Both the position numbers and the translations under genes were made by a program. From Bacillota bacterium (lineage in GTDB: Bacteria > Bacillota > Clostridia > Christensenellales > UMGS416): a stretch of DNA of 64,000 nt. How positions within the stretch are numbered: the first letter of the stretch is position 1; every line of letters begins with the position of its first letter. The notes beneath the pieces were generated by a model that saw only the letters and a program-made list of their open reading frames with translations, searched no databases and was not told the DNA's origin. Location: positions 1 through 64,000 of the forward strand of contig JAEYPH010000117.1 of assembly GCA_023410875.1 (NCBI GenBank), in the 5' to 3' direction. Of the stretch, positions 14,999 through 24,338 are shown piece by piece.

Positions 14999-16027
14999 AT
15001 GTCCTTCACCCGCATCCGCCATGTGCCGGACCCGGCCTTTTTTCTCGCGGAGATCCCCGTGCCGGCGGAGCTGGCCCGCGTAAAGGCCGACCGCGACCGG
15101 CTGATCGCCCAGGTGCTCACCGGCCAACTGGACCGCCTTCTGGTCATCGTGGGCCCGTGCTCCGCCGACAATGAGGACTCGGTGTGCGACTATGTGTCTC
15201 GGTTGGCCCGCTTACAGCAGCGCCTGGAAGACAAGCTCGTGCTGGTGCCGCGCATCTACACGAACAAGCCCCGCTCCACCGGCGAGGGATACAAGGGCAT
15301 GATGCACCAGCCGGACCCCACCGCCGAGCCGGACATCCTTCGGGGCATCCGCGCCCTGCGCACGATGCATCTGCGGGCGCTGGGCGAATCCGGCCTTTCC
15401 GCCGCCGACGAGATGCTCTACCCCGAAAACTACGCCTATCTGGAAGACCTGCTGAGCTATGTGGCCGTGGGCGCGCGCTCCAGCGAGAACCAGCAGCACC
15501 GCCTGGTGTGCAGCGGCCTGGACGTGCCCGTGGGCGTCAAGAACCCCACCGGCGGCGACCTTTCCGTGATGATGAACTCCATCTACGCCGTGCAGAGCTC
15601 CCACAACTTCAAGTATCACGACTACGAGGTGCGCTCCTCGGGCAACCCGCTGGCCCACGCTGTGCTGCGGGGCGCGGTGGACCATTCCGGGCGCAACATC
15701 CCCAACTATCACTACGAGCACCTGACGCTGGTGCTGGAGGAGTACGAACGCCGGGATCTCAAAAATCCTGCCGTCATCATAGATACCAACCACGCCAACT
15801 CCATGAAGCAATTCCGCCTGCAGCCGCGCATCGTGCTGGAGACGCTGGACAACCGCGCCTACAACGCTGACCTCAAGCGGCTCATCAAGGGCTTCATGAT
15901 CGAGAGCTATCTCGAGGAAGGCGCCCAGAGCACCGGCGGCGGCGTCTACGGCAAATCGGTGACCGACCCCTGCCTGGGCTGGCAGGACACCGAGCGCCTG
16001 CTGTACGCCATCGCCGAGCGCGTGTAG
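14999..16027 (+). CDS. aroF: 3-deoxy-7-phosphoheptulonate synthase, class I
   Basis: The first enzyme of the shikimate pathway, condensing PEP and erythrose 4-phosphate. At 342 residues it matches the AroF/G/H length. Signatures are VIVGPCSADN, NKPRSTGEGYKG, VGVKNPTGGD, IDTNHANSMK, SYLEEGAQ and GKSVTDPCLGW. It stands alone without other aro genes. GGGAGGA lies 6 bases before the start. The next gene starts 2 bases after the stop. Confidence 0.95.
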   Translation: MSFTRIRHVPDPAFFLAEIPVPAELARVKADRDRLIAQVLTGQLDRLLVIVGPCSADNEDSVCDYVSRLARLQQRLEDKLVLVPRIYTNKPRSTGEGYKGMMHQPDPTAEPDILRGIRALRTMHLRALGESGLSAADEMLYPENYAYLEDLLSYVAVGARSSENQQHRLVCSGLDVPVGVKNPTGGDLSVMMNSIYAVQSSHNFKYHDYEVRSSGNPLAHAVLRGAVDHSGRNIPNYHYEHLTLVLEEYERRDLKNPAVIIDTNHANSMKQFRLQPRIVLETLDNRAYNADLKRLIKGFMIESYLEEGAQSTGGGVYGKSVTDPCLGWQDTERLLYAIAERV

Positions 16028-16029
16028 CC

Positions 16030-16932
16030 ATGCGCAGCCTCCTCGTACAGGGCAGCGAACCGATGCGACTGCGGGCCTGGCTGGCGCGGGAGTTCCCCGA
16101 CGCCGCCCCTTCTGTCGTAGATCGGGCGCTGCGCCAGCGGGACTTCCGTGTCAACGGCAGCCGCGTGGGGCAGGACGTGCAGCTGCAACACGGCGATACC
16201 GTGGCTGTCTACATCGATGACCGGCTGCTGCTGCCCCACGTGGAAACTGTGTGGATGGACGACGACCTGATTGTCGCCATAAAGCCCCAGGGCGTCATCA
16301 GCGTGGGGGAGGGCGGCATGGCTGAGCGGGTGAGCCGCTGGCTGGCCGGCCTCGGTGAGGAAGCCACGGCCACCGCGTGCCACCGGCTGGACAGCGCAAC
16401 CGGCGGCCTGCTGATGTTGGCCCGCAACCCGGCCACCGAGGCCGCCGTTCGCACCCAGATGGAGGCCGGCCGCATCCAGAAGACCTATCACTGCGTGGTG
16501 CGCGGCGCGCCGCAGCCGCCGCAGGCCACGGCCACCGCCTGGCTGCTCAAGGACGAGGCCCGCGCGCAGGTCAGCGTGCACGACCGTCCGCTGCCCGGTG
16601 GCCGCACGGCGGTCACCGAATACCGCACGCTGGCCGTGGACGGCGGCTGCGCTCTGCTGGCCGTGACGCTGCACACCGGGCGCACCCATCAGATCCGCGC
16701 CCACCTAGCCCATCTGGGCCACCCGCTGCTGGGCGACGACAAGTATGGCGACCGGGCTTTCAACCGCGCCCAGCGCGCCCGGCGGCTGATGCTGTGGGCC
16801 AGCGCGCTCCGCTTTGGCTTTTCGGCAGAAGAGTGCCCGGCACTTTCAGCGTTGGCCGGCCAAACCCTGCACTGCCGGCCGCCCTTTCTGGATGACTGGA
16901 ACCTGCCCGAGGAGAACGACGACACGCGCTGA
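16030..16932 (+). CDS. RluA-family rRNA pseudouridine synthase
   Basis: A 300-residue enzyme with an N-terminal S4-like RNA-binding domain (LRAWLAREFP...VDRALRQRDFRVNGSRVG) and a catalytic domain. HRLDSATGGLLMLAR supplies the catalytic Asp, and LHTGRTHQIRAHLAHLGHPLLGD is the conserved C-terminal motif. The site of modification is not predictable. It starts 2 bases after the aroF stop without a clear ribosome-binding site, suggesting translational coupling. A second RluA homologue lies at 46 kb. Confidence 0.92.
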   Translation: MRSLLVQGSEPMRLRAWLAREFPDAAPSVVDRALRQRDFRVNGSRVGQDVQLQHGDTVAVYIDDRLLLPHVETVWMDDDLIVAIKPQGVISVGEGGMAERVSRWLAGLGEEATATACHRLDSATGGLLMLARNPATEAAVRTQMEAGRIQKTYHCVVRGAPQPPQATATAWLLKDEARAQVSVHDRPLPGGRTAVTEYRTLAVDGGCALLAVTLHTGRTHQIRAHLAHLGHPLLGDDKYGDRAFNRAQRARRLMLWASALRFGFSAEECPALSALAGQTLHCRPPFLDDWNLPEENDDTR

Positions 16933-16966
16933 CGCCGCAAATCGATTGCGAAAGGGAGGAGCCCGC

Positions 16967-18409
16967 ATGCCCAGCATTGAACGTCCATCTTTGCACTTCA
17001 CCGCGCCCCGGGGGTGGATCAACGACCCCAACGGCACGCTGTGGGCCGACGGCCAATATCACCTGTTCTATCAGCACGACCCCGACGACATCGTGTGCCG
17101 CGCCCAACACTGGGGCCACGCTGTGAGCGCCGATCTACTGCGCTGGGAGCACCTGCCCGTGGCGCTGTGCCCCGACGAACTTGGCATGATCTGGTCCGGA
17201 TCGGCGGTCCACGACCGCGGCAATACATCGGGGCTGGGCTCGCCTGACCATGACCCCATGGTGGCCGTCTTCACCCACCACGGCCCCGACGGCGCGGAAC
17301 GCCAGAGCGTGGCCGGCAGCGTGGACGGCGGCAGCACGTTCACGAAATACCCCGGCAACCCGGTGCTCAGCGAGCCCGGCCGGCGGGGCTGGTCGGATGC
17401 TGCGCATCCTGCTCGCCCATGCAACCAGGACTTCCGCGACCCCTGGGCGTTCCGGCTGGAGGAGCTGGGCCTGTGGGCGTTGGCCGTGGCGTCGGGGGAC
17501 CGCGTCCGGTTCTATCACAGTGAAGACCTGGTCCACTGGCGCAATGTCGGTGAGTTCGGCCCCGTGGCATCGCTGGGCGATGCCGTGTGGGAATGCCCTT
17601 CGCTGTTCCGGCTGCCGCTGGGCAGTGGCTTCCGCTGGGTGTTCAGCCTGAGCACCACCGGCGGCGGCCCCGGCGGAGCGCCCGGAATGTTCTATTTCGT
17701 GGGCGAGTTTGACGGCAGCCGTTTCACGCCGGAGGCTGGGCCGCTGCCGGTGGACCATGGCCGTGATTTCTATGCGGCGATCCCTTTCCAGGACGCGCCG
17801 CAGCCGGTGTGGATCGGCTGGCAGATGTGCTGGCACTATGCCACGGCCACGCCGGCCCAGGGTTGGCGGGCCATGATGAGCCTGCCCCGCTCACTTTCAC
17901 TGGTAGATGATGGCGACGGCCCCCGGCTGTGCCAGCTGCCGTGCGAAACCTTCGCCGCGCTGCCCCGCGCTGCGGTGCTGGGTGTGCGCGGCATGGCGTT
18001 GCACCGCGACCGCACGCTGCAATACAGCTCCTGCGGGGATCTCTTCGAGGTGCTGGCCGAGCTGGAGCCCGGCGAGGGGGCGCTGGAGCTGGAGCTCTTC
18101 GGCAGCCTGCGGCTGACCGTGGACGCCGGCGCCCTTCAGGCCACAGTGGAGCGGCTGGCCGGCGCCAACGATTGCCAGCATCCCGCCTTTACCGAAGCGC
18201 TGACCGCACCGTTGCAGGCCGGCGTGCCGCTGACGCTGCATGTGGTGGCCGACGCCAACGCCGTGGAGGTCTTCCTGCAGGACGGCCGCGCGGTACTCTC
18301 GGCGCTGACCTATCCGCTGGGGACTGGCCGCGGCGTATCGCTGCGGGCATTGCGGGAGCCGTGCTCGCTCAAGCACTTTGCCATCAACCGCATTCAAAGC
18401 CATATGTAA
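16967..18409 (+). CDS. GH32 beta-fructosidase (sucrose/fructan hydrolase)
   Basis: A 480-residue family 32 enzyme that splits terminal fructose from sucrose or fructo-oligosaccharides. The three catalytic motifs are present: nucleophile Asp20 in WINDPNG, transition-state Asp158 in FRDPWAF, and acid/base Glu209 in WECPS. A C-terminal beta-sandwich follows, ending about residue 475. There is no signal peptide, so the substrate must be imported. The start at 16967 has GGGAGGAG 6 bases upstream. A PfkB sugar kinase gene begins 10 bases after the stop, which would phosphorylate the released fructose. Confidence 0.94.
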   Translation: MPSIERPSLHFTAPRGWINDPNGTLWADGQYHLFYQHDPDDIVCRAQHWGHAVSADLLRWEHLPVALCPDELGMIWSGSAVHDRGNTSGLGSPDHDPMVAVFTHHGPDGAERQSVAGSVDGGSTFTKYPGNPVLSEPGRRGWSDAAHPARPCNQDFRDPWAFRLEELGLWALAVASGDRVRFYHSEDLVHWRNVGEFGPVASLGDAVWECPSLFRLPLGSGFRWVFSLSTTGGGPGGAPGMFYFVGEFDGSRFTPEAGPLPVDHGRDFYAAIPFQDAPQPVWIGWQMCWHYATATPAQGWRAMMSLPRSLSLVDDGDGPRLCQLPCETFAALPRAAVLGVRGMALHRDRTLQYSSCGDLFEVLAELEPGEGALELELFGSLRLTVDAGALQATVERLAGANDCQHPAFTEALTAPLQAGVPLTLHVVADANAVEVFLQDGRAVLSALTYPLGTGRGVSLRALREPCSLKHFAINRIQSHM

Positions 18410-18419
18410 CGGAGGCATT

Positions 18420-19433
18420 ATGAACCCGACCATCGCCATCGCAGGAAACCTCGTCGCCGACACCGTCAAGCGCATCGACCGCTACCCCTCGCCGGGCATG
18501 CTCAGTTCCATCCTGAGCATCGGCCGCTCGGTGGGCGGTTCGGTGCCCAACATGTCCGTGGTCATCCGCAAGCTGGACGCGAGCCAGAGCGTCAAGGGCA
18601 TCGGCCTTACAGGCAACGATGAAAACGGCCGCTATCTCGTGGACACCATGGCTGCCCACGGCGTGGACACGACCCACGTTCGCCCGATCGACGGCGTGAA
18701 CACCGCCTTCACCGACGTGATGACCGTGGACGCCACCGGAGAGCGCACGTTCTTTCACGCCCGGGGGGCCAACGCGCGCTTTTCCTACGAGCATGTGCCC
18801 TTCGACGCGCTGAGCGATTGCTCCATCTTCCACATCGCCTACGCACTGCTGCTGGACGCCATGGACGCCCCCGACGCCGAGTATGGCACCGTCATGGCCC
18901 GCACGCTGGCCGAAGCTTCCCGGCGGGGCCTCACGACGTCCATGGACGTCGTGTCCGAGGAGGGCGACCGCTTTGCCGCCATCGTGACGCCCAGCCTGCG
19001 CCACTGCGACTATCTGGTCGTCAACGAGATCGAAAGCTCCCGCGTGTGCGGCATCCCCGCCCGCGACGCCGGCGGCAGCCTGATCGAGGGCAACATCCCG
19101 CGCATTTGCCGTGCGCTGCTGGATGCCGGCGTGCGCCGTTTGGTCGCCATCCACGCGCCGGAGGGCGGCTGGGCCATGGGTAAGGACGGTTCCTTCTGCT
19201 TCCGGCCGTCGCTGGCGTTGCCCAAGGGGTGGATCAAGGGCACCGTGGGCGCCGGCGACGCCTTCTGCGCGGGTTTCCTCTACGCGGTCAACCGCGGAGA
19301 AACCGTGGAGCGCGCGCTGGACTTGGGCGCGGCGGCGGCGGCCTGTAATCTGAGCCATGAGGGTTCCATCGAGGGCATCCGGCCCCTGGCCGACGTGGAG
19401 CGCATGCTGGCCGAGATGCCCCGGCGAGGATAG
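18420..19433 (+). CDS. PfkB-family carbohydrate kinase (fructokinase candidate)
   Basis: A 337-residue ribokinase-fold sugar kinase. It has an N-terminal GGSVPNMS substrate loop (the GG-N pattern), MDVVSEEGDR mid-domain, and the C-terminal PfkB signature GTVGAGDAFCAGFLYA with the catalytic Asp. Being second in an operon with GH32 makes fructose the likeliest substrate, by inference. GGAGG lies 5 bases before the ATG. Confidence 0.9.
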   Translation: MNPTIAIAGNLVADTVKRIDRYPSPGMLSSILSIGRSVGGSVPNMSVVIRKLDASQSVKGIGLTGNDENGRYLVDTMAAHGVDTTHVRPIDGVNTAFTDVMTVDATGERTFFHARGANARFSYEHVPFDALSDCSIFHIAYALLLDAMDAPDAEYGTVMARTLAEASRRGLTTSMDVVSEEGDRFAAIVTPSLRHCDYLVVNEIESSRVCGIPARDAGGSLIEGNIPRICRALLDAGVRRLVAIHAPEGGWAMGKDGSFCFRPSLALPKGWIKGTVGAGDAFCAGFLYAVNRGETVERALDLGAAAAACNLSHEGSIEGIRPLADVERMLAEMPRRG

Positions 19434-19454
19434 GCGATTCCGAACAGGAACATA

Positions 19455-19488
19455 AAGAGGCTGTCTCGCATGAGCGTGACAGCCTCTT
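19455..19488. terminator. bidirectional terminator hairpin
   Basis: Perfect 11-bp stem AAGAGGCTGTC / GACAGCCTCTT with a 12-base loop between convergent genes. A-rich on the left and CT-rich on the right, so it could serve both strands. Confidence 0.75.
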
Positions 19489-19521
19489 CTGTACAATGCG
19501 CTTATCTTAGTAGTAGGGCGG

Positions 19522-20283
19522 TTACTTTTGCATGCCGTCCCGCAGCCGCTGCACCTGATCCATGATCTTGGGGATGCTCTCCTCCATCATGTCGCGGTAG
19601 AAGCCCTCGTATTCGTAGGTCAGCTTGTCGGCGGGCTTGCTGTTGATGTCCTCGACGTACTTGCGCAGCACTTCGAAGCTCTTTTCGTAAGCGTGGAAGG
19701 AGTGGGCGGTGTGGGTGTAGGAGCCCACGGCGTAACCCAGATCGCCGGCGATCTTGCGCTGCAGCGAGATGAAGGCGAAAGCGTTCATGAACGTCGCCTG
19801 CACGGCATCGTTGCTGCGCATCATGACCATCTGGTGCAGCGCGCCGTCGCGCACGATGAACTGCATGGACTGCAGGCACGCCGGGTGGGAGTTGTGGCTG
19901 TCCACTTCGAAATCCCGGATGTTCATGATGGCCCGGCGGGTGTCCGGGTTTCTGCGCAGCTCCTCGTAGAGGAAGGGCAACTGGCGCACGAAGCGGTCGT
20001 GATAGGTGTATTCCCAGCATGTGTCGTCGCCGATCTTGAAATCCAGGATACCGTCCAGAATTTCCATCTTGTACTGCTGCAGCTCATAATGGCCGCCGCA
20101 GAACAGCCGGGACACGAAGGGCTCGGCGTCGGCGCACTCCACGAAGAACGTCATGCCGACTTCCTTCATCGTCGTGTCGTAATCCGGGCACGGGTAGACG
20201 GCGCCCTGGTTTTCCAGTATGCACAGCGCCCGGTGATAGGCCTCTGGCAGAGTGCTTCCTTCGGCGAAATAATGCCGGTACAT
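19522..20283 (-). CDS. thymidylate-synthase-superfamily protein
   Basis: A 253-residue protein related to ThyA and pyrimidine hydroxymethylases. RRAIMNIRD, HPACLQSMQFIV with the candidate nucleophile Cys136, LHQMVMMRSNDAVQATFMNAFAF and GSYTHTAHSFHAY line up with the ThyA phosphate-binding Arg, catalytic Cys, RS(C/N)D phosphate loop, specificity Asn and Y/H elements. It diverges strongly in the loop normally reading FLGLPFNIASY. Whether it makes dTMP or modifies another nucleotide is unknown. It stands alone, without dihydrofolate reductase. The ATG at 20283 has GAGGAGGT 7 bases upstream. Confidence 0.8.
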   Translation of the reverse strand: MYRHYFAEGSTLPEAYHRALCILENQGAVYPCPDYDTTMKEVGMTFFVECADAEPFVSRLFCGGHYELQQYKMEILDGILDFKIGDDTCWEYTYHDRFVRQLPFLYEELRRNPDTRRAIMNIRDFEVDSHNSHPACLQSMQFIVRDGALHQMVMMRSNDAVQATFMNAFAFISLQRKIAGDLGYAVGSYTHTAHSFHAYEKSFEVLRKYVEDINSKPADKLTYEYEGFYRDMMEESIPKIMDQVQRLRDGMQK

Positions 20284-20315
20284 TTCAGGTACCTCCTCGG
20301 TGGGCTGTAAGGATT

Positions 20316-20370
20316 CCGCGCCTACGGGCGCGGCCAAAGGGCTTTCCGATCGCCCTTTGGAAACCTTCGG
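20316..20370 (-). repeat. dispersed hairpin repeat, copy B
   Basis: Inverted copy of the repeats at 12321 and 52491, with the CCAAAGGGC/GCCCTTTGG stem and a GCGCC/GGCGC end hairpin. It occupies the 5' leader of the thymidylate-synthase-like gene, so it would be transcribed as part of its mRNA if the promoter lies in the AT-rich stretch at 20375-20420. Confidence 0.9.
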
Positions 20371-20427
20371 ACCCATCTTTTTACGTTTTTATATTACCAT
20401 ACCGTTGCGACAAAATGGAACAAACCT

Positions 20428-21546
20428 TTACAAATACAGGTTGGGCACCTCGATCGCCTTGCTCACGCTCATGGCTCTAATCTCGTCTGCCGTGACCTCG
20501 CGGCCCAGCGCGTGGGACAGATAGATGCCCTCCTGCAGCAGCTGCGTGTCCAGTGCGATCTCGGCGGTGTTCAGCAGCGGGCACAGGCCCCGCAGCGCCG
20601 AAAGCCAGTGCTTCTGCGAGCTGTTGTAGTGGCTCTCGGTTTCGCCGTACACTGTGTCGTTGCGGTAGCGCATGGCGCCCAGGTCCACCGTGGTGTCCAC
20701 CTGCATGTCCTCGATCAGCGTGTGGAAGCTCAGCGGGTCCAGCCGCAGGCCGCCCAGGCTGCCGGCCAGTATGGAGCCGGGGAAGGGCGCGCCGTGGATG
20801 GCCCAGGATTCCAGGATGTCCATGGTCAGGCCGCCCTCAAAGGTCGCCAACCCGCAGCCCAGCTCTTCCACGTTGAAGCCGCTGATCTGCGCGCGCACCG
20901 GGTCCAGCGCCACCTCGGCGTAGGTGTGGCCGGTGATACGCTCCAATTTGGGCAGGTGAGACAGGTAGAGCAGCTGTGAGATGTGGTAGACGCCCATATC
21001 GAACATGGCGCCGCCGGCGGCGGTGTGGGTGTTCACGAACTCCTTGGTCGCGTAGCCATCCACATAGGGGCGGCCGCGGCGGCGGAAGCCATAGCTGCGC
21101 ATGTGGTAGAGCTTGCCCAGCCGGCCGGAGTCCACAAAGCGGCGTGCGGCTCGGGTCTCGTTGGTGTAGAGGAAAGCCAGTTGGATATGCAGCATTTTGC
21201 CGGTCTCCCGGGCAGCGTCCAGCATGGCCTTGGCGTCGGCCCAGGAGCCGGCCATGGGTTTTTCACAGTACACATGCTTGCCGCGGCGCAGCGCCTCGAT
21301 GGTCACCGGCGCGTGCAGGTTGTTGTGCAAGCACACGTCCACGGCGTCGATGTCGTCGCAGCGCAGCAACTGCCCGATGTGGGTGAAGCGGCGCGCCACG
21401 CCGAAGCGGTCGCCGAAGGCGTTCATCTTGGCTTCGTCGATGTCGCAGATGGCGACGACGCGGTGTCCGTCCAGCTGGGCATAGTTCTCCATGTGCTGCG
21501 TGGCGATGATGCCGCAGCCGATGATGCCGATGCGTATTTCGTTCAT
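20428..21546 (-). CDS. Gfo/Idh/MocA-family oxidoreductase
   Basis: A 372-residue NAD(P)-dependent sugar or cyclitol dehydrogenase. The Rossmann motif GIIGCGIIATQHMENYA is at the N-terminus, CEKPMAGSWADAKAML contains the family's conserved EKP, and GGAMFDMGVYHISQLLYL carries the conserved D-x-G-x-H-like segment. Substrate unknown. The ATG at 21546 is preferred (AAGGAG 9 bases upstream) over an in-frame GTG. It lies 2 bases after the isomerase gene, forming a two-gene sugar-acid or cyclitol pathway operon. Confidence 0.92.
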   Translation of the reverse strand: MNEIRIGIIGCGIIATQHMENYAQLDGHRVVAICDIDEAKMNAFGDRFGVARRFTHIGQLLRCDDIDAVDVCLHNNLHAPVTIEALRRGKHVYCEKPMAGSWADAKAMLDAARETGKMLHIQLAFLYTNETRAARRFVDSGRLGKLYHMRSYGFRRRGRPYVDGYATKEFVNTHTAAGGAMFDMGVYHISQLLYLSHLPKLERITGHTYAEVALDPVRAQISGFNVEELGCGLATFEGGLTMDILESWAIHGAPFPGSILAGSLGGLRLDPLSFHTLIEDMQVDTTVDLGAMRYRNDTVYGETESHYNSSQKHWLSALRGLCPLLNTAEIALDTQLLQEGIYLSHALGREVTADEIRAMSVSKAIEVPNLYL

Positions 21547-21548
21547 AG

Positions 21549-22373
21549 TCACCACTCCTTACCTTGATAGATGCCGCTCATGAAGTCCTGCCCGCTGGCG
21601 TCGCCTGTGTCGATCTCCGCCAGGATCGCCCGCACCGTGGCCAGCTGCCACGCCACACGCTCCAGCTCCAACGCGCCGGAATGGTGCTCCACGCTGATAG
21701 CGCCGGTATAGCCCGCCTGCTGCAACGTATGGATGATGCCCTTGGCCTGGGGTGCCATGTTGGCCGGCACATGGGTGTGCATCACATAGGGCAGCACCGT
21801 GGCCTGGCCCAGCGCCGCGTCCCCGGCGAAGTTGCCGAAGTGGAACAGATGGCCGTAGCCGGGGTGGGCCACAGCCTGCTGCACCCGCTGCAGGTTGGCC
21901 GGCACGCGGGAGGCGCCCCAGTGGTTCTCCGGCCCCACGCGCATGCCCCGGTCGGCGGCGATGGCAGCGTATTCCCGGTAGGTCTTCACGATGTAGTCAA
22001 AGGCTTCCGCCGTTAAGGTCTCGTCGGCACAGCCCATGTCGATGCGCACGGTGGCTGCGCCCAACGTTTGGGCGGCGTCCAGATAGCGCAGGGCCAGCTC
22101 ACGGTGGGCCTCACGCTCATCGGGGTCATCCATCCACAGATGGGGGCCGTCCACGCACAGGTTGGCCACTTTGAGCTCCCGGCGGTCCAGCTCCGCGCGG
22201 ATTTTGTGCAGGAAGTCCTGCTCCAGTGTGGGCAGAAAGCCGCTCCAGATGTCCGCGTGGCCCACGCGGTAGCGGCTGCTCAGCAGCTCCAGATATCCGA
22301 AGATGTCCAGCCGTCCGTCGGCCCGCATGCCGTGGAAGGAATAGCTTGCGATGGATACGGGGTTTGCGATCAT
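21549..22373 (-). CDS. sugar phosphate isomerase/epimerase (TIM barrel)
   Basis: A 274-residue xylose-isomerase-like barrel. Metal-site elements are GHADIWSGF, RIDMGCAD, VGPENHWGAS, LFHFGNFAGD and ISVEHHSG. First gene of the operon with the Gfo/Idh/MocA dehydrogenase. Such pairs act on inositols, hexuronates or keto-sugars, but the substrate cannot be read from sequence. GGAGG lies about 6 bases before the start. Divergent from the PHP operon. Confidence 0.88.
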   Translation of the reverse strand: MIANPVSIASYSFHGMRADGRLDIFGYLELLSSRYRVGHADIWSGFLPTLEQDFLHKIRAELDRRELKVANLCVDGPHLWMDDPDEREAHRELALRYLDAAQTLGAATVRIDMGCADETLTAEAFDYIVKTYREYAAIAADRGMRVGPENHWGASRVPANLQRVQQAVAHPGYGHLFHFGNFAGDAALGQATVLPYVMHTHVPANMAPQAKGIIHTLQQAGYTGAISVEHHSGALELERVAWQLATVRAILAEIDTGDASGQDFMSGIYQGKEW

Positions 22374-22489
22374 GGCTGCCTCCTATGAATCGTCATGGGG
22401 TTCGACCGAATATTCCATACCGGCGGAAGAACTCCTCTGGCAATCCTGCGGATAACCACAAAAAATGACATGTAAAGAAATATACATTC

Positions 22490-22498
22490 TGGTATAAT
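22490..22498 (+). promoter_or_regulatory. extended -10 promoter element for the PHP operon
   Basis: TGGTATAAT is a perfect extended -10 box (TG-N-TATAAT) 20 bases upstream of the ATG. TGTAAA at 22471-22476 could act as a weak -35 at 16 bases. An A-rich stretch lies just upstream. Confidence 0.65.
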
Positions 22499-22518
22499 GA
22501 CGCTGCCGGAGGTGCCAC

Positions 22519-23802
22519 ATGAAGACAGAATTGACCAATTATGAAATCACACCCAGACTCGTGCCCCAAGGCCAGCCGGTGGAGCTGACGATTCGGCCGC
22601 TGGGGGCCCACGCCGCCTTTACGGAAGGCAGCTATACGGTGCAGTTTCTGCCGATGACACAGAGCGTGGAGCAGATGGAGGGCGCAGTATATGAGAGCGT
22701 GTGTGCCGCGCCCGGCGCCGACGGCGCGCTGCGGGTTCGCCACGCTTTCCCCGGCGAGCAGGGGCATTATGTGCGCATCCATGACGATGCCCACGCCGTC
22801 GTGACGTTGTCGGTGTATTCGCTGGCGCCGGACCTGTATGGCCGCGTGCCGATGCGGGGCGAGTTCCACAGCCACAGCTTCCGCTCCGACGGCAAGGAAG
22901 CGCCGGCCATCGTCGCCGCCAACTACCGCAAGGCCGGCTACGACTTCATGGCCGTGACCGACCATGAGCAGTGGGAGCCCTCTCAGGAGGCCATTGAAGC
23001 TTACCGCGGCGCGCCCATCGATTTTCGTCTGTTCCACGGCGAAGAGGTGCACACGCCGGGCAACCACATCCACATCGTCAACTTCGGCGGAGACTTCAGC
23101 GTCAACAGCCTGGCCAGGGAGGATGAGGCAGCCTACCTTCGGGACGTGGCGGCCATAGAAGCCAACCTGGGCGCGCTGCCCGAGGGCGTCAGCGCCACCG
23201 AATACGCGATGTGCCTGTGGAGCATCGGCAAGATCCGCCAGGGCGGCGGCATGGCCATCTTCTGCCACCCCCACTGGGTCGCCAATGTCTACCATGTGCG
23301 CGACGAGATGACCCGCCATGTGCTCGCTAACATGCCCTTCGACGCCTTCGAGCTGCTGGGCGGCCAGACCGTGGCCGAGAACAACATGCAGACCGCTCTC
23401 TACAACGACGTGCGCGCCCAAGGCGCGCGCATCGCCATCGTGGGCGCGTCGGATTCCCACGGCACCGTGAACACCCAGTGGTTCGGCTGGAGCAGCACCG
23501 TCGTGCTGGCCCGCAACGGCAGCCGGGACGACATCATCGCCGCCGTGCGCGAGGGCTACAGCGCCGCCGTGGAGACCTACCCCGGCGAGAGCTTCCGCGC
23601 CCACGGAAGCTACCGCATGGTGAGCCTGGCCCGGTTCCTGCTGGACCAGTACTTCCCACTGCACGACGAGCTGTGCTTTGAGGAAGGCCGGGCCATGAAG
23701 GACTTTGTTTGCGGAGACGCCGCCGGGCTGGACATGCTGCGCGCGACCCAGGGGCGCACAGCGCAGCTGCTGGCCCGCTGCTATGGCCGCCAGGAGGCGT
23801 GA
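22519..23802 (+). CDS. PHP-domain metal-dependent phosphoesterase-like protein
   Basis: A 427-residue protein. Residues about 1-110 form a beta-rich N-terminal domain. A PHP domain follows: GEFHSHSFRSDG (metal His pair and Asp), VTDHE, FHGEEVHTP, CHPHW and GASDSHG. These are the metal-binding motifs of the polymerase/histidinol-phosphatase superfamily. The substrate is unknown, and secreted or carbohydrate-linked roles occur in relatives. No signal peptide. First gene of a three-gene operon with a P-loop kinase-like gene (4-base overlap) and a URO-D homologue. Confidence 0.85.
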   Translation: MKTELTNYEITPRLVPQGQPVELTIRPLGAHAAFTEGSYTVQFLPMTQSVEQMEGAVYESVCAAPGADGALRVRHAFPGEQGHYVRIHDDAHAVVTLSVYSLAPDLYGRVPMRGEFHSHSFRSDGKEAPAIVAANYRKAGYDFMAVTDHEQWEPSQEAIEAYRGAPIDFRLFHGEEVHTPGNHIHIVNFGGDFSVNSLAREDEAAYLRDVAAIEANLGALPEGVSATEYAMCLWSIGKIRQGGGMAIFCHPHWVANVYHVRDEMTRHVLANMPFDAFELLGGQTVAENNMQTALYNDVRAQGARIAIVGASDSHGTVNTQWFGWSSTVVLARNGSRDDIIAAVREGYSAAVETYPGESFRAHGSYRMVSLARFLLDQYFPLHDELCFEEGRAMKDFVCGDAAGLDMLRATQGRTAQLLARCYGRQEA

Positions 23803-24320
23803 AAATTCTGATTTTGGGCGGCGTGGCCAGCGGCAAGACGACGCTGGCGCGCCAATTGTCCGCAGTGCTGTCGCTGCCCGCGATAGAGGGCGACTGCATC
23901 GCCCATGACGACGGCGCGCAGCCCCGGCGCAAGCGCACGCCCCAGGAACAGCAAGCGCAGATCGATGAGATCGACCGGCGGGGGAGCTGGCTCATCGAGG
24001 GCGTCTACCGGCCGGACCAGCACTGCTTGATGGAACTGGCCGACTTCGTGTTGCTGCTGGACACGCCCTTTGCCACGCGGCTGCGCCGGGTGCTCACGCG
24101 CTTTGTGCGCCAGCAGCTGGGCCTGGAGAGCTGCCATTACCGCTCGGACTGGGCCATGCTGCGCCGCATGATTTGCTGGGCCGTGGGCGGTGAACGCAGC
24201 AAGCCACAAAGAGATGAGCTACTGGCGCCCTATCGGCACAAGCTTTGCGTGGTGCGTACAAGCGGCCCGCGCGGGCAGAGGATGATACTGAACCATCTGC
24301 AAACGATCCGAAATACATAG
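23799..24320 (+). CDS. small P-loop NTPase (adenylate-kinase/FlaR-like)
   Basis: A 173-residue nucleotide-binding protein with Walker A GGVASGKTTLA at residues 7-17, a short EGDCIAHDD acceptor segment, ERRGSWLIEGVYR-type strand and a C-terminal helical region. Relatives are annotated as adenylate kinases or DNA-topology modulators; the real substrate is unclear. It starts with GTG at 23799, overlapping the preceding stop as GTGA, with AGGAGG just upstream, so it is translationally coupled to the PHP gene. Confidence 0.82.
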   Translation: MKILILGGVASGKTTLARQLSAVLSLPAIEGDCIAHDDGAQPRRKRTPQEQQAQIDEIDRRGSWLIEGVYRPDQHCLMELADFVLLLDTPFATRLRRVLTRFVRQQLGLESCHYRSDWAMLRRMICWAVGGERSKPQRDELLAPYRHKLCVVRTSGPRGQRMILNHLQTIRNT

Positions 24321-24338
24321 ATATCATAGGAGGAAGAC

